From positions 372,001 to 436,000 of the forward strand of contig NZ_JAJUXI010000007.1 of assembly GCF_021390515.1 (NCBI RefSeq): DNA of 64,000 bases, given 5' to 3'. This DNA comes from Dyadobacter sp. CY326 (GTDB lineage Bacteria > Bacteroidota > Bacteroidia > Cytophagales > Spirosomataceae). Every line of letters begins with the position of its first letter. Positions within the stretch are counted from its first letter, which is position 1. A model generated the notes under the pieces. It ran no database searches, was not told the DNA's origin, and saw only the letters and a list, made by a program, of their open reading frames with translations. Both the position numbers and the translations under genes were made by a program. Below are positions 56,601 to 64,000 of this stretch, one piece after another.

Positions 56601-56758
56601 CGTGTGGTTCCCTTAACGAGAACGTTGGCGCCAGGTAATCCTGCACCATTCTCATCACTGACCTTCCCGGTAACTTGCCGGTCCTGGGCGTAAGATGGTA
56701 AAGTAAAAGATGCCGCTGCAAGAAGCATGAGCAGCATACGAAGTACACTTCTTTTCAT
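53693..56758 (-). CDS. SusC/RagA-type TonB-dependent transporter (SusC-2)
   Basis: Outer-membrane transporter of 1021 residues. Signal peptide ends at PSYAQ; a carboxypeptidase-regulatory-like domain follows (VTGKVSDENGAGLPGANV, GGFSIAVSPSGTTLIISSVG), then the plug with VVTALGIERSAKSLTYATQQ, GKVAGIVVTQGSSGPGSATR, LFVVDGVPIDN and NPDDIESMNVLKGAAASALY, and a barrel ending GLNLKLGF. It pairs with SusD-2, 26 bases downstream. A TAAATTTG motif on the minus strand (56837-56830) about 70 bases before the ATG could be its -7 element. No ECF sigma or anti-sigma gene lies next to it, unlike many SusC systems. Confidence 0.95.
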   Translation of the reverse strand: MKRSVLRMLLMLLAAASFTLPSYAQDRQVTGKVSDENGAGLPGANVLVKGTTRGTTSDADGGFSIAVSPSGTTLIISSVGYTSKEVSVTGAMTTVQVSLEPDVRNLGEVVVTALGIERSAKSLTYATQQIAGKQLTDVRDANFVNTLSGKVAGIVVTQGSSGPGSATRVVLRGNRSISGNNNALFVVDGVPIDNTVQGQVGNDFGGTNGSDGASNINPDDIESMNVLKGAAASALYGSRAANGVVMITTKRGKAGAVTANINSGVVVENPFLLPQFQNTYGQGAGGTTSNSYGSWGPATTTFPDNVKNFFRTGVSTNNSFGISAGTDKVQTYTSYAYNGVQGIVPNNSLQRHTFNVRIGTQLTKRFSTDAKITYVNQDIKNKPKSGEESGLVMNVYKVPRSVDLNTYKEYEDEAGEPTYWTSSSIYMNPYWTMNKTSDDEKRNRITALGSAKYNLTDWLNIQGRISYDRYDDRINRSWANRTLLFAGPGGSYQDFSVAILEKNLDVIVSGNNKIGENFALTYNFGAGQTYKRYSQVGGNANGLLVPNKFDLSFASTLSQIANFNEKELHYVFGTASFSYKDFFTVDAAARNDWSSTLPKPYSFFYPSFGANLILSEAFQLPSVISFAKLRGSWAQVGNDTDPYLLSQTYTFTQGGTGGYVYRDPTQPATNLKPEISSSTEFGLDLRLFGGKLGVDVTYYNSNTVNQLLSLSLAPASGFSQQFINAGKINNKGFELSVTAKAVKTDNFSWDVTLNLAKNKNKIVRLDPNVKRAFLGGGGFGRTSTPVVEEGGSYGDMIAQRWMRDAQGRLVVTAPDTAGNNGGKPVVSKENEYIGNFNPKLTAGLNNSFTYKRFTASFLIDGRFGGVMTSGTAANLAFDGTGDFTTDHREGGWILPGVTSSGEANTSPINAETFWTTVSGGRYSWGEFFTYSATNVRLRELSVGYEIPTGSGFFIKSARLSFVARNLFFLYRGSSILDIPGVKKRKLPFDPDVNLGAGNFQGIEYGNLPSTRTIGLNLKLGF

Positions 56759-57138
56759 AGGTCAATCTGGGTTTCTTTGAATTTTTATGAAATTTATAAT
56801 TAATAAAGAACACAAACAATTTATTTGGCCAAATTTAATTGCACTAAACTAATATTTTGCCTTTTTCACCATAAGAAGTCGTTAAAGTGATATTAATGAC
56901 ACAAAAAGAAATATTATTTGTCGGTTCAACAATTATTAATTGCGTGTCGTATTTTTTGCGTGCTCGAAACACAATCCTGTAAAGGGCATTTCCGCATATT
57001 TGAAGAATTGGAGAACTTAGCGAATGCTGGCAGCCAAATATTAGAATTGTTAAAGCGTCGCCGTGCAGCGCTGCACGCCAATTTCACGGATGCAACTAGT
57101 ATTATTGCAAGAAGGAAGTTGCAAAGGAAAGCCTGCGG
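56759..57138. other. 380-base intergenic region between SusC-2 and the DUF1761 gene
   Basis: AT-rich gap on the upstream side of SusC-2; it is also downstream of the DUF1761 gene. It includes the candidate -7 element TAAATTTG (minus strand, 56837-56830). The segment GCAGCGCTGC at 57066-57075 is a short palindrome without a T-run. I see no RNA gene and no convincing small gene; an open frame of 74 codons (56918-57142) has no recognisable features. Confidence 0.5.
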
Positions 57139-57552
57139 CTAATCGTATTTGCGCCACGCACCCAGAATGGAACCGGTAATTGCGTACACAATTACGCTTA
57201 CACCTCCATCTATAAACGAGAGCATAAGAGGCCGCATGGAGAACATATCTTTGACGACGATTTCGAGGAAAACGAACACGAAGCCGAAAAGCAGGCCGAT
57301 CGTCAGACCGGAAGCGAGTGACTTTACCGGGATTTTGATAAATACCCACGCCAATGTGAGGGCCATTAAGGCAGATGAAACAATGCTGGCAAGATATTGA
57401 AACGGAGTCGTTCCCGCATTGAGTTGCGCAACAGTAAAGCCATTTAAAGCCATCCATTGGTCAGAAAAGATGGTATACCATAATGCTGGTATGACCTGAC
57501 CTAACACCACACAAACAAGCACGGCCCAAAAATTGACAGATTGCTTTCTCAT
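57139..57552 (-). CDS. DUF1761 domain-containing membrane protein
   Basis: Inner-membrane protein of 137 residues with four predicted transmembrane helices. The first (VNFWAVLVCVVLGQVIPALWY) is typical of DUF1761 proteins, whose pattern is N-W-x-A-V-L-V...LWY; others are FQYLASIVSSALMALTLAWV, LASGLTIGLLFGFVFVFLEI and DGGVSVIVYAITGSILGAWR. Function is unknown. It lies between SusC-2 and queG, all on the minus strand, but the gaps on each side make an operon uncertain. Confidence 0.8.
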   Translation of the reverse strand: MRKQSVNFWAVLVCVVLGQVIPALWYTIFSDQWMALNGFTVAQLNAGTTPFQYLASIVSSALMALTLAWVFIKIPVKSLASGLTIGLLFGFVFVFLEIVVKDMFSMRPLMLSFIDGGVSVIVYAITGSILGAWRKYD

Positions 57553-57643
57553 AAAAAGAGCGTTTTATTCAGTCATTGGCGGGAACTTCCCGGGCGGGCC
57601 TCCCGGTTCAAATATAAGATCTTTCGGAAATAATTGTGCTTTT

Positions 57644-58591
57644 TTATCTGGATGATAGAATAAATTCGACGTTGCGCTTCAAACCTTCATATTTTGTACG
57701 CTTAATGGGCGAGCGCCGGAACAATTCGCGGAAAACGTCTTCTGTAATTTCCTGCCAATCGGAGTTTGTGAAGCCTGTCAGATTTTCGGGCAAGTTAAAT
57801 TCTTTGGTGGTGTGCGGCTTGGCAAACCGGTTCCACGGGCATACATCCTGGCAAATGTCACAGCCAAAGATCCAGTTTTCCATTTTTCCCTGCGCTTCTT
57901 CGGGAATGGCTTCTTTGAGTTCAATGGTGTAATAACTGATGCATTTGCTGCCATCCACAACGAAAGGCTCCGTAATGGCATCAGTGGGGCATGCGTCCAG
58001 ACATCGCGTGCAGGTGCCGCAGTAATCCTGAACTGCTCCGTCGTAGGAAAGATCGAGATCGCAGATGATTTCACCAATGAAAAAGAAGCTGCCCATGTCC
58101 CTGTTGAGCAAATTGGAATGCTTTCCAACCCAGCCCAAACCACTTTTTGCAGCCCAAACTTTGTCCATAACCGGCGCAGAATCCACGAAAATCCGGCCAC
58201 TCACCTCCCCGATTTCCTCCTGGATCGCGAAAAGCAACTGACCCAGCTTTTCCTTTAATACAAAGTGATAATCGGTTCCGTAAGCGTATTTGGAAAGTTT
58301 CAGATCCTCCGGACCTTCGGGCAATCTTTGTTCGGGATAGTAATTAAGGAGAACGGATATGACGCTCCTGGCGCCGTCGACAAGCTTTCTGGGATCAAGC
58401 CTTTTGTCAAAATGGTTGGCCATATAACCCATTGCACCATTATGGTTCTTTTTAAGCCAGTTTTCGAGCCGCGGCGCTTCTTCTTCCAGAAAATTTGCTT
58501 TCGAAATGCCACAGAAATCGAACCCCGCCTCCAATGCTTTCGCCTTGATAAACTGACTCCGCTGCTGCCGTACAAGATCTTCTGCTGTCAT
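57644..58591 (-). CDS. queG: Epoxyqueuosine reductase
   Basis: Cobalamin- and iron-sulfur-dependent enzyme of 315 residues that makes the last step of queuosine synthesis in tRNA. It shows [21 protein letters not shown] (conserved cobalamin-binding region), two 4Fe-4S ferredoxin-type clusters in [16 protein letters not shown] and [10 protein letters not shown], and C-terminal HEAT-like helices. On the minus strand TAACTTTG lies immediately upstream (58603-58596), which would give a very short leader. Divergent from grpE. Confidence 0.95.
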   Translation of the reverse strand: MTAEDLVRQQRSQFIKAKALEAGFDFCGISKANFLEEEAPRLENWLKKNHNGAMGYMANHFDKRLDPRKLVDGARSVISVLLNYYPEQRLPEGPEDLKLSKYAYGTDYHFVLKEKLGQLLFAIQEEIGEVSGRIFVDSAPVMDKVWAAKSGLGWVGKHSNLLNRDMGSFFFIGEIICDLDLSYDGAVQDYCGTCTRCLDACPTDAITEPFVVDGSKCISYYTIELKEAIPEEAQGKMENWIFGCDICQDVCPWNRFAKPHTTKEFNLPENLTGFTNSDWQEITEDVFRELFRRSPIKRTKYEGLKRNVEFILSSR

Positions 58592-58703
58592 TACACAAAG
58601 TTACGAATTGATTGTAAAATGCCATCTTGTCAGTATTTTAGGCCTGGCAAAATAATTTAGGGTCTAATGGGTTGATTAAAACGTCACAATATCATTTAGA
58701 ATT

Positions 58704-59324
58704 ATGCCTGAAAATATCGAATCCAACATAGATCAAGACAAAAATTACGAAATGAACGAAGAAACTGCGCCGCTCGGGGCTGACAATACAGACAACGAAG
58801 AAACGATTGCAACTAATTCTGTTCCATTGGACAATGCTGGAAAAGAGATTTTGAATGAATCACCAGCAGCAAAAGACTCACTCGAAGAGGCTAAAATTGA
58901 GATCGGTGAGCTGAAAGACAAATACATTCGTTTATATGCCGACTTCGAAAACTTCCGTCGCCGCACTGCAAAAGAAAAACTGGAAATGATTTCTGGCGCG
59001 AGTGCAGACATGGTAAAGGTTATTTTGCCAATTGTTGACGATTTCGAGCGTGCAAAAGTCTCTTTCGAATCTTCATCTGAAATTGACGCATTAAAAGAAG
59101 GTGTTGATTTAATTTATACAAAGCTTTATAAAACGCTTGAAGCAAAAGGACTTAAACCAATGGCATCCAAGGGAGAAACCTTCGATGCTGAATTGCACGA
59201 GTCTATTGCGCAATTCCCTGCGCCGTCGGAAGATCTTAAAGGTAAGGTGATTGACGAGATTGAAAAGGGATATTATCTTAACGACAAAGTGATACGTTAC
59301 GCGAAAGTGATCGTAGGAGCTTAA
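58704..59324 (+). CDS. grpE: Nucleotide exchange factor GrpE
   Basis: Cytoplasmic co-chaperone of 206 residues that releases ADP from DnaK. An acidic, disordered N-terminus of about 65 residues precedes the coiled coil (ELKDKYIRLYADFENFRRRT, ILPIVDDFERA) and the beta-wing domain (DAELHESIAQFPAP and VIRYAKVIVGA). It starts the chaperone pair with dnaJ, 16 bases downstream. I found no palindromic CIRCE-type operator upstream. Confidence 0.96.
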   Translation: MPENIESNIDQDKNYEMNEETAPLGADNTDNEETIATNSVPLDNAGKEILNESPAAKDSLEEAKIEIGELKDKYIRLYADFENFRRRTAKEKLEMISGASADMVKVILPIVDDFERAKVSFESSSEIDALKEGVDLIYTKLYKTLEAKGLKPMASKGETFDAELHESIAQFPAPSEDLKGKVIDEIEKGYYLNDKVIRYAKVIVGA

Positions 59325-59340
59325 TTTTTAGCAACAAAAA

Positions 59341-60504
59341 ATGGCAAAGAAAAGAGATTACTACGAAATCCTCGGCGTAGATCGCGGCGCAGCGGCTGAC
59401 GACATTAAGAAAGCATATCGCAAGCTGGCGATTAAATTTCACCCGGACAAAAATCCGGATGATCCCACTGCGGAAGACAAGTTTAAGGAAGCGGCGGAAG
59501 CGTACAGCATCCTGAGCGATGAAAACAAACGTGCACGTTACGACCAATATGGTCATGCGGGTGTAGGCGGTGCCGGAGCTGGCGCCGGCGGTTTCAACGG
59601 CGGCGGGTTTACAATGGATGACATTTTCTCCCAATTCGGTGATATTTTCGGTGATAGCAGTCCATTTGGTGACATTTTCGGACGCACTGGCGGTGGCGGC
59701 GGACGCAGGGTTCGCAAAGGTTCTGATTTGAGAATCAAGCTGAAATTGAACCTGGAAGAAGTCGCAAACGGTGTTGAGAAAAAAATAAAAGTTAAAAGAC
59801 ACGTTACTTGCAACACCTGCGGTGGTAACGGTGCCAAAAACGGCACTTCGCTTACCAACTGTAATTCTTGTAACGGAACAGGTCAGGTTAGAAAGGTCGT
59901 GAGCACAATGCTTGGCCAGATGGTTTCTACGAGCACTTGCCCAACTTGTAACGGCGACGGCAAGATCATCAGCGAACGCTGCGACTCATGCGCCGGAGAG
60001 GGAAGATTGCTGCAAGACGACCTGATCACGCTTAACATTCCGGGCGGTGTGGCGGAAGGAATGCAACTATCCATGTCGGGCAAAGGAAATGTGCCTACAC
60101 GCGGTGGCGTTGCAGGAGATTTGCTGATTGTGATTGAGGAAGAAGAGGATGCGCAGTTGAAACGCGATGGGAACAACATTGTTTTTGACATGCATTTAAG
60201 CTTCATCGACGCAACTTTGGGGACATCAACAGAGATCCCAACGATTGACGGAAAAGCAAGAATCAACATTGAATCCGGAACCCAGGCTGGAAAAATCCTG
60301 CGTTTAAAAGGCAAAGGAATCAAAGATTTGAATGGTTATGGCAAAGGCGATCAACTGGTTCACATCAATGTCTGGACGCCGCAGCAACTGACTTCCGACG
60401 AACGTGAAACATTGGAATCACTGCGTCATTCGCCGAACTTCCAACCGAAACCGGGGAAAAATGAAAAAGGATTTTTTGATAAAATGAAAGATTTCTTTCA
60501 TTGA
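59341..60504 (+). CDS. dnaJ: Molecular chaperone DnaJ (type I)
   Basis: Type I J-domain protein of 387 residues, the full family length. J domain (residues 1-70) with the catalytic tripeptide in FHPDKNPDD; a G/F-rich linker ([23 protein letters not shown]); zinc-finger domain with four CxxCxGxG repeats ([32 protein letters not shown]); and C-terminal substrate-binding domain. It works with DnaK and GrpE, of which grpE is immediately upstream. A hairpin at 60532-60562 follows the stop. Confidence 0.97.
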   Translation: MAKKRDYYEILGVDRGAAADDIKKAYRKLAIKFHPDKNPDDPTAEDKFKEAAEAYSILSDENKRARYDQYGHAGVGGAGAGAGGFNGGGFTMDDIFSQFGDIFGDSSPFGDIFGRTGGGGGRRVRKGSDLRIKLKLNLEEVANGVEKKIKVKRHVTCNTCGGNGAKNGTSLTNCNSCNGTGQVRKVVSTMLGQMVSTSTCPTCNGDGKIISERCDSCAGEGRLLQDDLITLNIPGGVAEGMQLSMSGKGNVPTRGGVAGDLLIVIEEEEDAQLKRDGNNIVFDMHLSFIDATLGTSTEIPTIDGKARINIESGTQAGKILRLKGKGIKDLNGYGKGDQLVHINVWTPQQLTSDERETLESLRHSPNFQPKPGKNEKGFFDKMKDFFH

Positions 60505-60531
60505 AAGCCGTTATCAAATCATTAAATATAG

Positions 60532-60562
60532 AACAAGCCGTTTCAGCAATGAGGCGGCTTGT
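60532..60562 (+). terminator. Weak terminator hairpin after dnaJ
   Basis: AACAAGCCG (60532-60540) pairs with CGGCTTGTT (60554-60562) around a 13-base loop. The following tract (TACTTTG) is only weakly T-rich, so termination efficiency is uncertain. Confidence 0.5.
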
Positions 60563-60588
60563 TTACTTTGACCCACAATCGATATTTG
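60559..60588 (+). promoter_or_regulatory. Candidate promoter for the exported phosphatase-family gene
   Basis: TTG (60559-60561), 19 bases and GATATTTG (60581-60588) match the Bacteroidota consensus except at the first position of the -7 box. The TTG overlaps the dnaJ terminator stem. Predicted start is near 60595, eight bases before the ATG. Confidence 0.4.
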
Positions 60589-60602
60589 ACTAAATTCAAA
60601 AA

Positions 60603-61787
60603 ATGAAAACCATATTCCTTTCCATTGCCCTATTAATTCCAAGCATGCTGTTTGCCCAAACCAACACACCTTCTGAACTCACATTTGCAACCTATAATGT
60701 GAGCATGGAAGCAGAAAACTATGTTCCAAAAGGCACCAAAGATATTTCTGAACAAGTGCTGATTAAGGAACTGGCTTCCGGCAGCAACGCGCAAATCCAC
60801 AACATTGCCCGGATCATTAAAACGGTCCGTCCGGACGTGATCCTGCTCAATGAATTTGATTATGTTAAAGATCCGAGTCAGGGCATTCTGCAATTTGTCA
60901 AAGCTTACCTGAACATTGATTCGGAGGGGCAAAAAGCCATTGATTATCCTTATTGCTATTATTCGACCGTCAACACGGGACAACCGAGTCCGTTTGATCT
61001 GGACAACAATGGGAAAGCCGAGCAGTTTGGTGCGGATGCGTGGGGTTATGGATTGTATCCGGGACAATATGGAATGGTGCTCTTATCAAAATATCCTATT
61101 GATATGACGCAAGTGCGGACCTTTCAAAACTTCAAATGGAAAGACATGCCGGGAGCATTGCAAACCAAAAAACCTGATAACAGCGATTGGTATGCACCCG
61201 AAGCCTGGCAGCAGTTTCCGCTTTCTTCCAAATCGCATTGGGATATTCCGATCAAAGCAGGCAATAAGACGATCCACGTCTTAGCCAGCCACCCCACTCC
61301 GCCAACATTCGACGGACCTGAGGACCGTAATGGCAAACGCAATCACGATGAGATCCGGTTTTGGAAAGATTACATCAGCGGAGAACAGGGCGCTTATATT
61401 TATGATGACAAAGGAACGCGTGGTGCATTGAAAGCAAATGACTCATTCGTTATTCTGGGCGACCAAAACGCTTCGCCGGATGAAGGCAACGCCATCACCG
61501 CAGGCATTAAAGCGCTGCTCAGTCATCCGAAAGTCAACAATGATTTCACACCGGCTAGCAAAGGCGGCCCGCAACACAGCAGCAGCAACCCTTTCGCCAA
61601 AAACCACACGGCCGTCTGGCGCATGCGCGCTGATTATGTGCTGCCATCTCGCGCAGGATTTACCGTCTTGGACAGCGGCGTTTTCTGGCCTGAAAAAGGA
61701 GAGCCATTGGCAGACCTGGTCGAAAAGCGGGAGTCAACTTCGGATCACCGGCTGGTTTGGGTGAAGGTTAAGGTTAAGTTGCAATAA
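60603..61787 (+). CDS. Exported endonuclease/exonuclease/phosphatase family protein
   Basis: Protein of 394 residues with a signal peptide (MKTIFLSIALLIPSMLFAQ). The EEP fold is shown by the metal-binding Glu in VILLNEFDYV, HPTPPTFDGPEDRNGKRNHDE with the active-site His and Asp, FVILGDQNASPDEG (Asp-x-Asn) and STSDHRLVWV at the C-terminus. Substrates in the family include nucleic acids, inositol phosphates and sphingomyelin, so the substrate here is open. Monocistronic, with a terminator downstream at 61836-61877. Confidence 0.88.
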   Translation: MKTIFLSIALLIPSMLFAQTNTPSELTFATYNVSMEAENYVPKGTKDISEQVLIKELASGSNAQIHNIARIIKTVRPDVILLNEFDYVKDPSQGILQFVKAYLNIDSEGQKAIDYPYCYYSTVNTGQPSPFDLDNNGKAEQFGADAWGYGLYPGQYGMVLLSKYPIDMTQVRTFQNFKWKDMPGALQTKKPDNSDWYAPEAWQQFPLSSKSHWDIPIKAGNKTIHVLASHPTPPTFDGPEDRNGKRNHDEIRFWKDYISGEQGAYIYDDKGTRGALKANDSFVILGDQNASPDEGNAITAGIKALLSHPKVNNDFTPASKGGPQHSSSNPFAKNHTAVWRMRADYVLPSRAGFTVLDSGVFWPEKGEPLADLVEKRESTSDHRLVWVKVKVKLQ

Positions 61788-61835
61788 GAAAGGTTGCTAG
61801 TAATCTAAATCCGCATCACAAAAATTAGGGCGCAA

Positions 61836-61877
61836 AAAAAGGCGGGAACCAGCACAATGCTGATCCCCGCCTTTTTA
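61836..61877. terminator. Bidirectional terminator
   Basis: Imperfect 18-bp inverted repeat (AAAAAGGCGGG with CCCGCCTTTTT at its base, CAGC/GCTG near the loop) between the convergent ends of the exported phosphatase-family gene and the DUF2723 gene. T-runs on both strands. Confidence 0.85.
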
Positions 61878-61888
61878 TTTCGGAGCAA

Positions 61889-64000
61889 TTACTGCTGCCC
61901 TCCTCCCCCATACATGTTAAAAGCAGTCAGGTGCTTCTGGAATATGGCTTCGTATTTTTTGGCAACTGCTTCCTGCTTGGCTTCGCGGCATTCCTGAACG
62001 ATGATCTGCATGATGTAGAGATAAACGTTGGTGTCGCGGCGCCTGGTTGTGTTGTTATCCTTGGCCCAGGTTAGCACTTCGTCGGAGCGGTTTGCCATAG
62101 TTTCGGCAATTTCCAATGCTCTTTTTGTTTCTCCCAAATCAAACAATGGCCCTATAAAATTGGCCGAGAACTGGTCGTAAGGAATGCTTTTGTCCGGCAT
62201 TGTCGCAAGCGATTTATCAATAGCTTTCTTGGCCTCATCCTTACGGCCGTCTGCTATCAGCTGACCCGCCAAACGCAAGAATGCTATGCGCGCTGTGGCA
62301 ACGGGTGAACCAAGATATGTGTTATCGTAATACGTGTTCGGATTGTCGAGTTCGCGCCAGAACATCTTGTTCATCAAGTTGTTATACATCACATCCGAAT
62401 TCACATAACCATCACTTGCGCCTGGCACTTTTACTGGCAACAAACGATATGCATAACCTTCCAGCTGCATGTATTCTTTCAGATTCATGTAACTTGAACC
62501 GCCTAATGTTGATGAGAAATAAATTGGTCTGATCCAGTCGTTGGTGGCAATGATATCAAGCATGATCAGGTCCGATTTATACAAATCACCTTTACCAATT
62601 GTCCAGCTGATGGAATCACTTACGAAAGGAATAAGATCGCTTTTGATAATATTCATCTTCTTCACTGCTTCTGCATTGACTGGCAAGAAAAGTACCGAAG
62701 ATGGCAGAATTGACGTCATATCACCACTTGTAAGCGGAACCTGGATGGCTTTATTTTCTTGCTTAACCAATCCAAGATATTCTTTCAAATTGATTCCGGC
62801 TTTCACGCTTGGGATTTCGTAGAAAGGCACAATGTCATTCTTTCCAAAAGCATAGTTGCTCTTATCCAATGAGATCGGCAATGCTTCTGACAAATAGGTT
62901 TTGCGTTTCATCTGATCGATATACCAGTCTGTTCCCAACAAGCTGAGGTTACACACGCGCACATCGGTCCGGAAACCTTCCACTTCCTGCACATACCACA
63001 ATGGGAATGTATCATTATCGCCGCCTGTGAACAGGATTGCATTGGGCGCACAAGAATTCAAAAGGTTTTTGGCAAAATCAACAGAGTGAAATCTATTGTC
63101 GCGGTTGTGATTATCCCAACCTTTTACACCCATAATCAGCGGAACAACCAAGCAAATTGCCGTTGCAGCGCCAGCACGTGTGGTCGCATTCTTAACAAAC
63201 TTGTTCAATGCATCGGCAACTGAAATTACGCCAAAACCGATCCAAATACAGAAAATATAGAATGATCCAACATAAATGTAATCACGTTCGCGCGGCTCCG
63301 TTGGCGGGGAATTCAGATAAACAACAAGCGCGACGCCTGTCAAAATGAACAACAGACCGAGCACGAGTAAATCACGCTTTTGCCTGAAATAAACGACCAC
63401 AATTCCCAGCAAACCAAGAATAAACGGCAGCATAAAATAGTTGTCATGTGCCTTGTTATTGGCAATCGGTCCGGGATATTTCTTGCCTGCATCCCAAGGA
63501 AGCATGTTGCCGGCCCCTTCCTCGTCACTTTCCCGACCTACAAAATTCCACAGGAAATAACGCCAATACATGTGCCCGATCTGATAGGAAAACATGAACG
63601 ACAAGTTTGCGCCCATTGTAGGCTTCTGGCCTTCCGCCAGTCCAGTCATTTGCTGGTAAAGCTGCGGGTGACCCGACTGCGTGGAATACATCCGCGGCAG
63701 CAACATGCTGCTCCCCGGTTCATACTCATATTCAGGACGGTAGTCATAGATTGCGTATTTGCCATCTTGCTTGCGATACATAGGCGCACCGCGCTTTTGG
63801 CTTACCGGACGCGACACGAATGATGGTCCGTAAAGCAGAGGACGGCTGCCATATTGCTCTCTTTTCAGATAAGAAACAAAGCTCAAAACGTCATTCGGAT
63901 TGTTTTCATTGATCGGCGGATTGTATTCTGCGCGCACAAGCACCATCAGATAACTTGCATAACCGATCAAAACAAATGCGAGTGATAACAAGCTCGTATT
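61889..64000 (-). CDS. DUF2723 membrane protein (C-terminal part, cut by window edge)
   Basis: The reading frame is open to the right edge, and about 703 C-terminal residues are visible. The visible N-terminal part has hydrophobic helices and loops with ENNPNDVLSFVSYLKREQYG, YRPEYEYEPG and PREREYIYVG-type (PREDYIYVGSFYIFCIWIG) segments typical of DUF2723/protein O-mannosyltransferase-like membrane proteins of Bacteroidota. It also has CAPNAILFTGGDNDTFPLWY and EGFRTDVRVCNLSLL, which are conserved in the family. The C-terminal ~150 residues are TPR-like. A role in glycosylation of exported proteins is possible but not shown. It ends 12 bases from the terminator at 61836-61877. Confidence 0.88.
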   Translation of the reverse strand, partial: NTSLLSLAFVLIGYASYLMVLVRAEYNPPINENNPNDVLSFVSYLKREQYGSRPLLYGPSFVSRPVSQKRGAPMYRKQDGKYAIYDYRPEYEYEPGSSMLLPRMYSTQSGHPQLYQQMTGLAEGQKPTMGANLSFMFSYQIGHMYWRYFLWNFVGRESDEEGAGNMLPWDAGKKYPGPIANNKAHDNYFMLPFILGLLGIVVVYFRQKRDLLVLGLLFILTGVALVVYLNSPPTEPRERDYIYVGSFYIFCIWIGFGVISVADALNKFVKNATTRAGAATAICLVVPLIMGVKGWDNHNRDNRFHSVDFAKNLLNSCAPNAILFTGGDNDTFPLWYVQEVEGFRTDVRVCNLSLLGTDWYIDQMKRKTYLSEALPISLDKSNYAFGKNDIVPFYEIPSVKAGINLKEYLGLVKQENKAIQVPLTSGDMTSILPSSVLFLPVNAEAVKKMNIIKSDLIPFVSDSISWTIGKGDLYKSDLIMLDIIATNDWIRPIYFSSTLGGSSYMNLKEYMQLEGYAYRLLPVKVPGASDGYVNSDVMYNNLMNKMFWRELDNPNTYYDNTYLGSPVATARIAFLRLAGQLIADGRKDEAKKAIDKSLATMPDKSIPYDQFSANFIGPLFDLGETKRALEIAETMANRSDEVLTWAKDNNTTRRRDTNVYLYIMQIIVQECREAKQEAVAKKYEAIFQKHLTAFNMYGGGGQQ

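Noticed and set aside
56918..57142. 74-codon open frame upstream of the DUF1761 gene end
   Set aside because: It starts with TTG, has no recognisable domain, signal or composition of a gene, and overlaps the 3' end of a gene on the other strand.

Overview
The window looks like a chromosomal segment of an aerobic Bacteroidota bacterium of the Cytophagales, most like Dyadobacter or another member of the Spirosomataceae (inference from gene content; no marker comparison was run). The evidence is two SusC/SusD pairs, secreted proteins with type IX secretion (T9SS) C-terminal sorting domains, a fused MurF-alanine racemase, mid-range GC, few Shine-Dalgarno sequences, and promoters of the Bacteroidota type (TTG, about 20 bases, TAnnTTTG). 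I see no rRNA, tRNA, CRISPR array, insertion sequence or prophage.

From 1 to about 30.9 kb is mostly core metabolism and housekeeping on both strands. It holds a partial malate/lactate dehydrogenase-family gene, aroA, an FMN-binding glutamate synthase-like protein, a T9SS-exported subtilase, a Nudix hydrolase, a DUF2911 protein, thyA with a TRIC-type channel and an OsmC protein, a pterin dehydratase, rsmI, an Lnb-like (DUF4105) membrane protein, an inositol monophosphatase, a DinB/YfiT protein preceded by an 8-bp tandem repeat, a 50-residue Cys-rich membrane protein, a lipoprotein with two repeated domains, acs, a THUMP-like methyltransferase, an ArsC-like protein, a dicarboxylate symporter, a double-domain universal stress protein, corA, murF-alr, ppk1, gyrB and a polytopic membrane protein that may be a GT-C glycosyltransferase.

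From 31 to 56.8 kb every gene lies on the minus strand and almost every product is exported. In transcription order: SusC-2, SusD-2, a 1104-residue FG-GAP/ASPIC-UnbV (CRTAC-like) lipoprotein, SusC-1, SusD-1, a second CRTAC-like protein, a vanadium-dependent haloperoxidase whose start overlaps the preceding stop, a small outer-membrane protein, a ThuA-domain protein, a 1057-residue SGNH/propeller/cytochrome c protein, and a T9SS-sorted protein with a glycoside-hydrolase-like barrel. The SusC-SusD-terminator-CRTAC triad occurs twice in a row, and the second copy leads into the haloperoxidase. This is the most unusual part of the window. The layout suggests uptake and extracytoplasmic oxidative or hydrolytic processing of some organic substrate, which the sequence does not name.

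From 57 kb to the end are housekeeping genes again: a DUF1761 membrane protein, queG, the grpE-dnaJ chaperone pair, a secreted endonuclease/exonuclease/phosphatase-family protein and the C-terminal part of a DUF2723 membrane protein that runs off the right edge.
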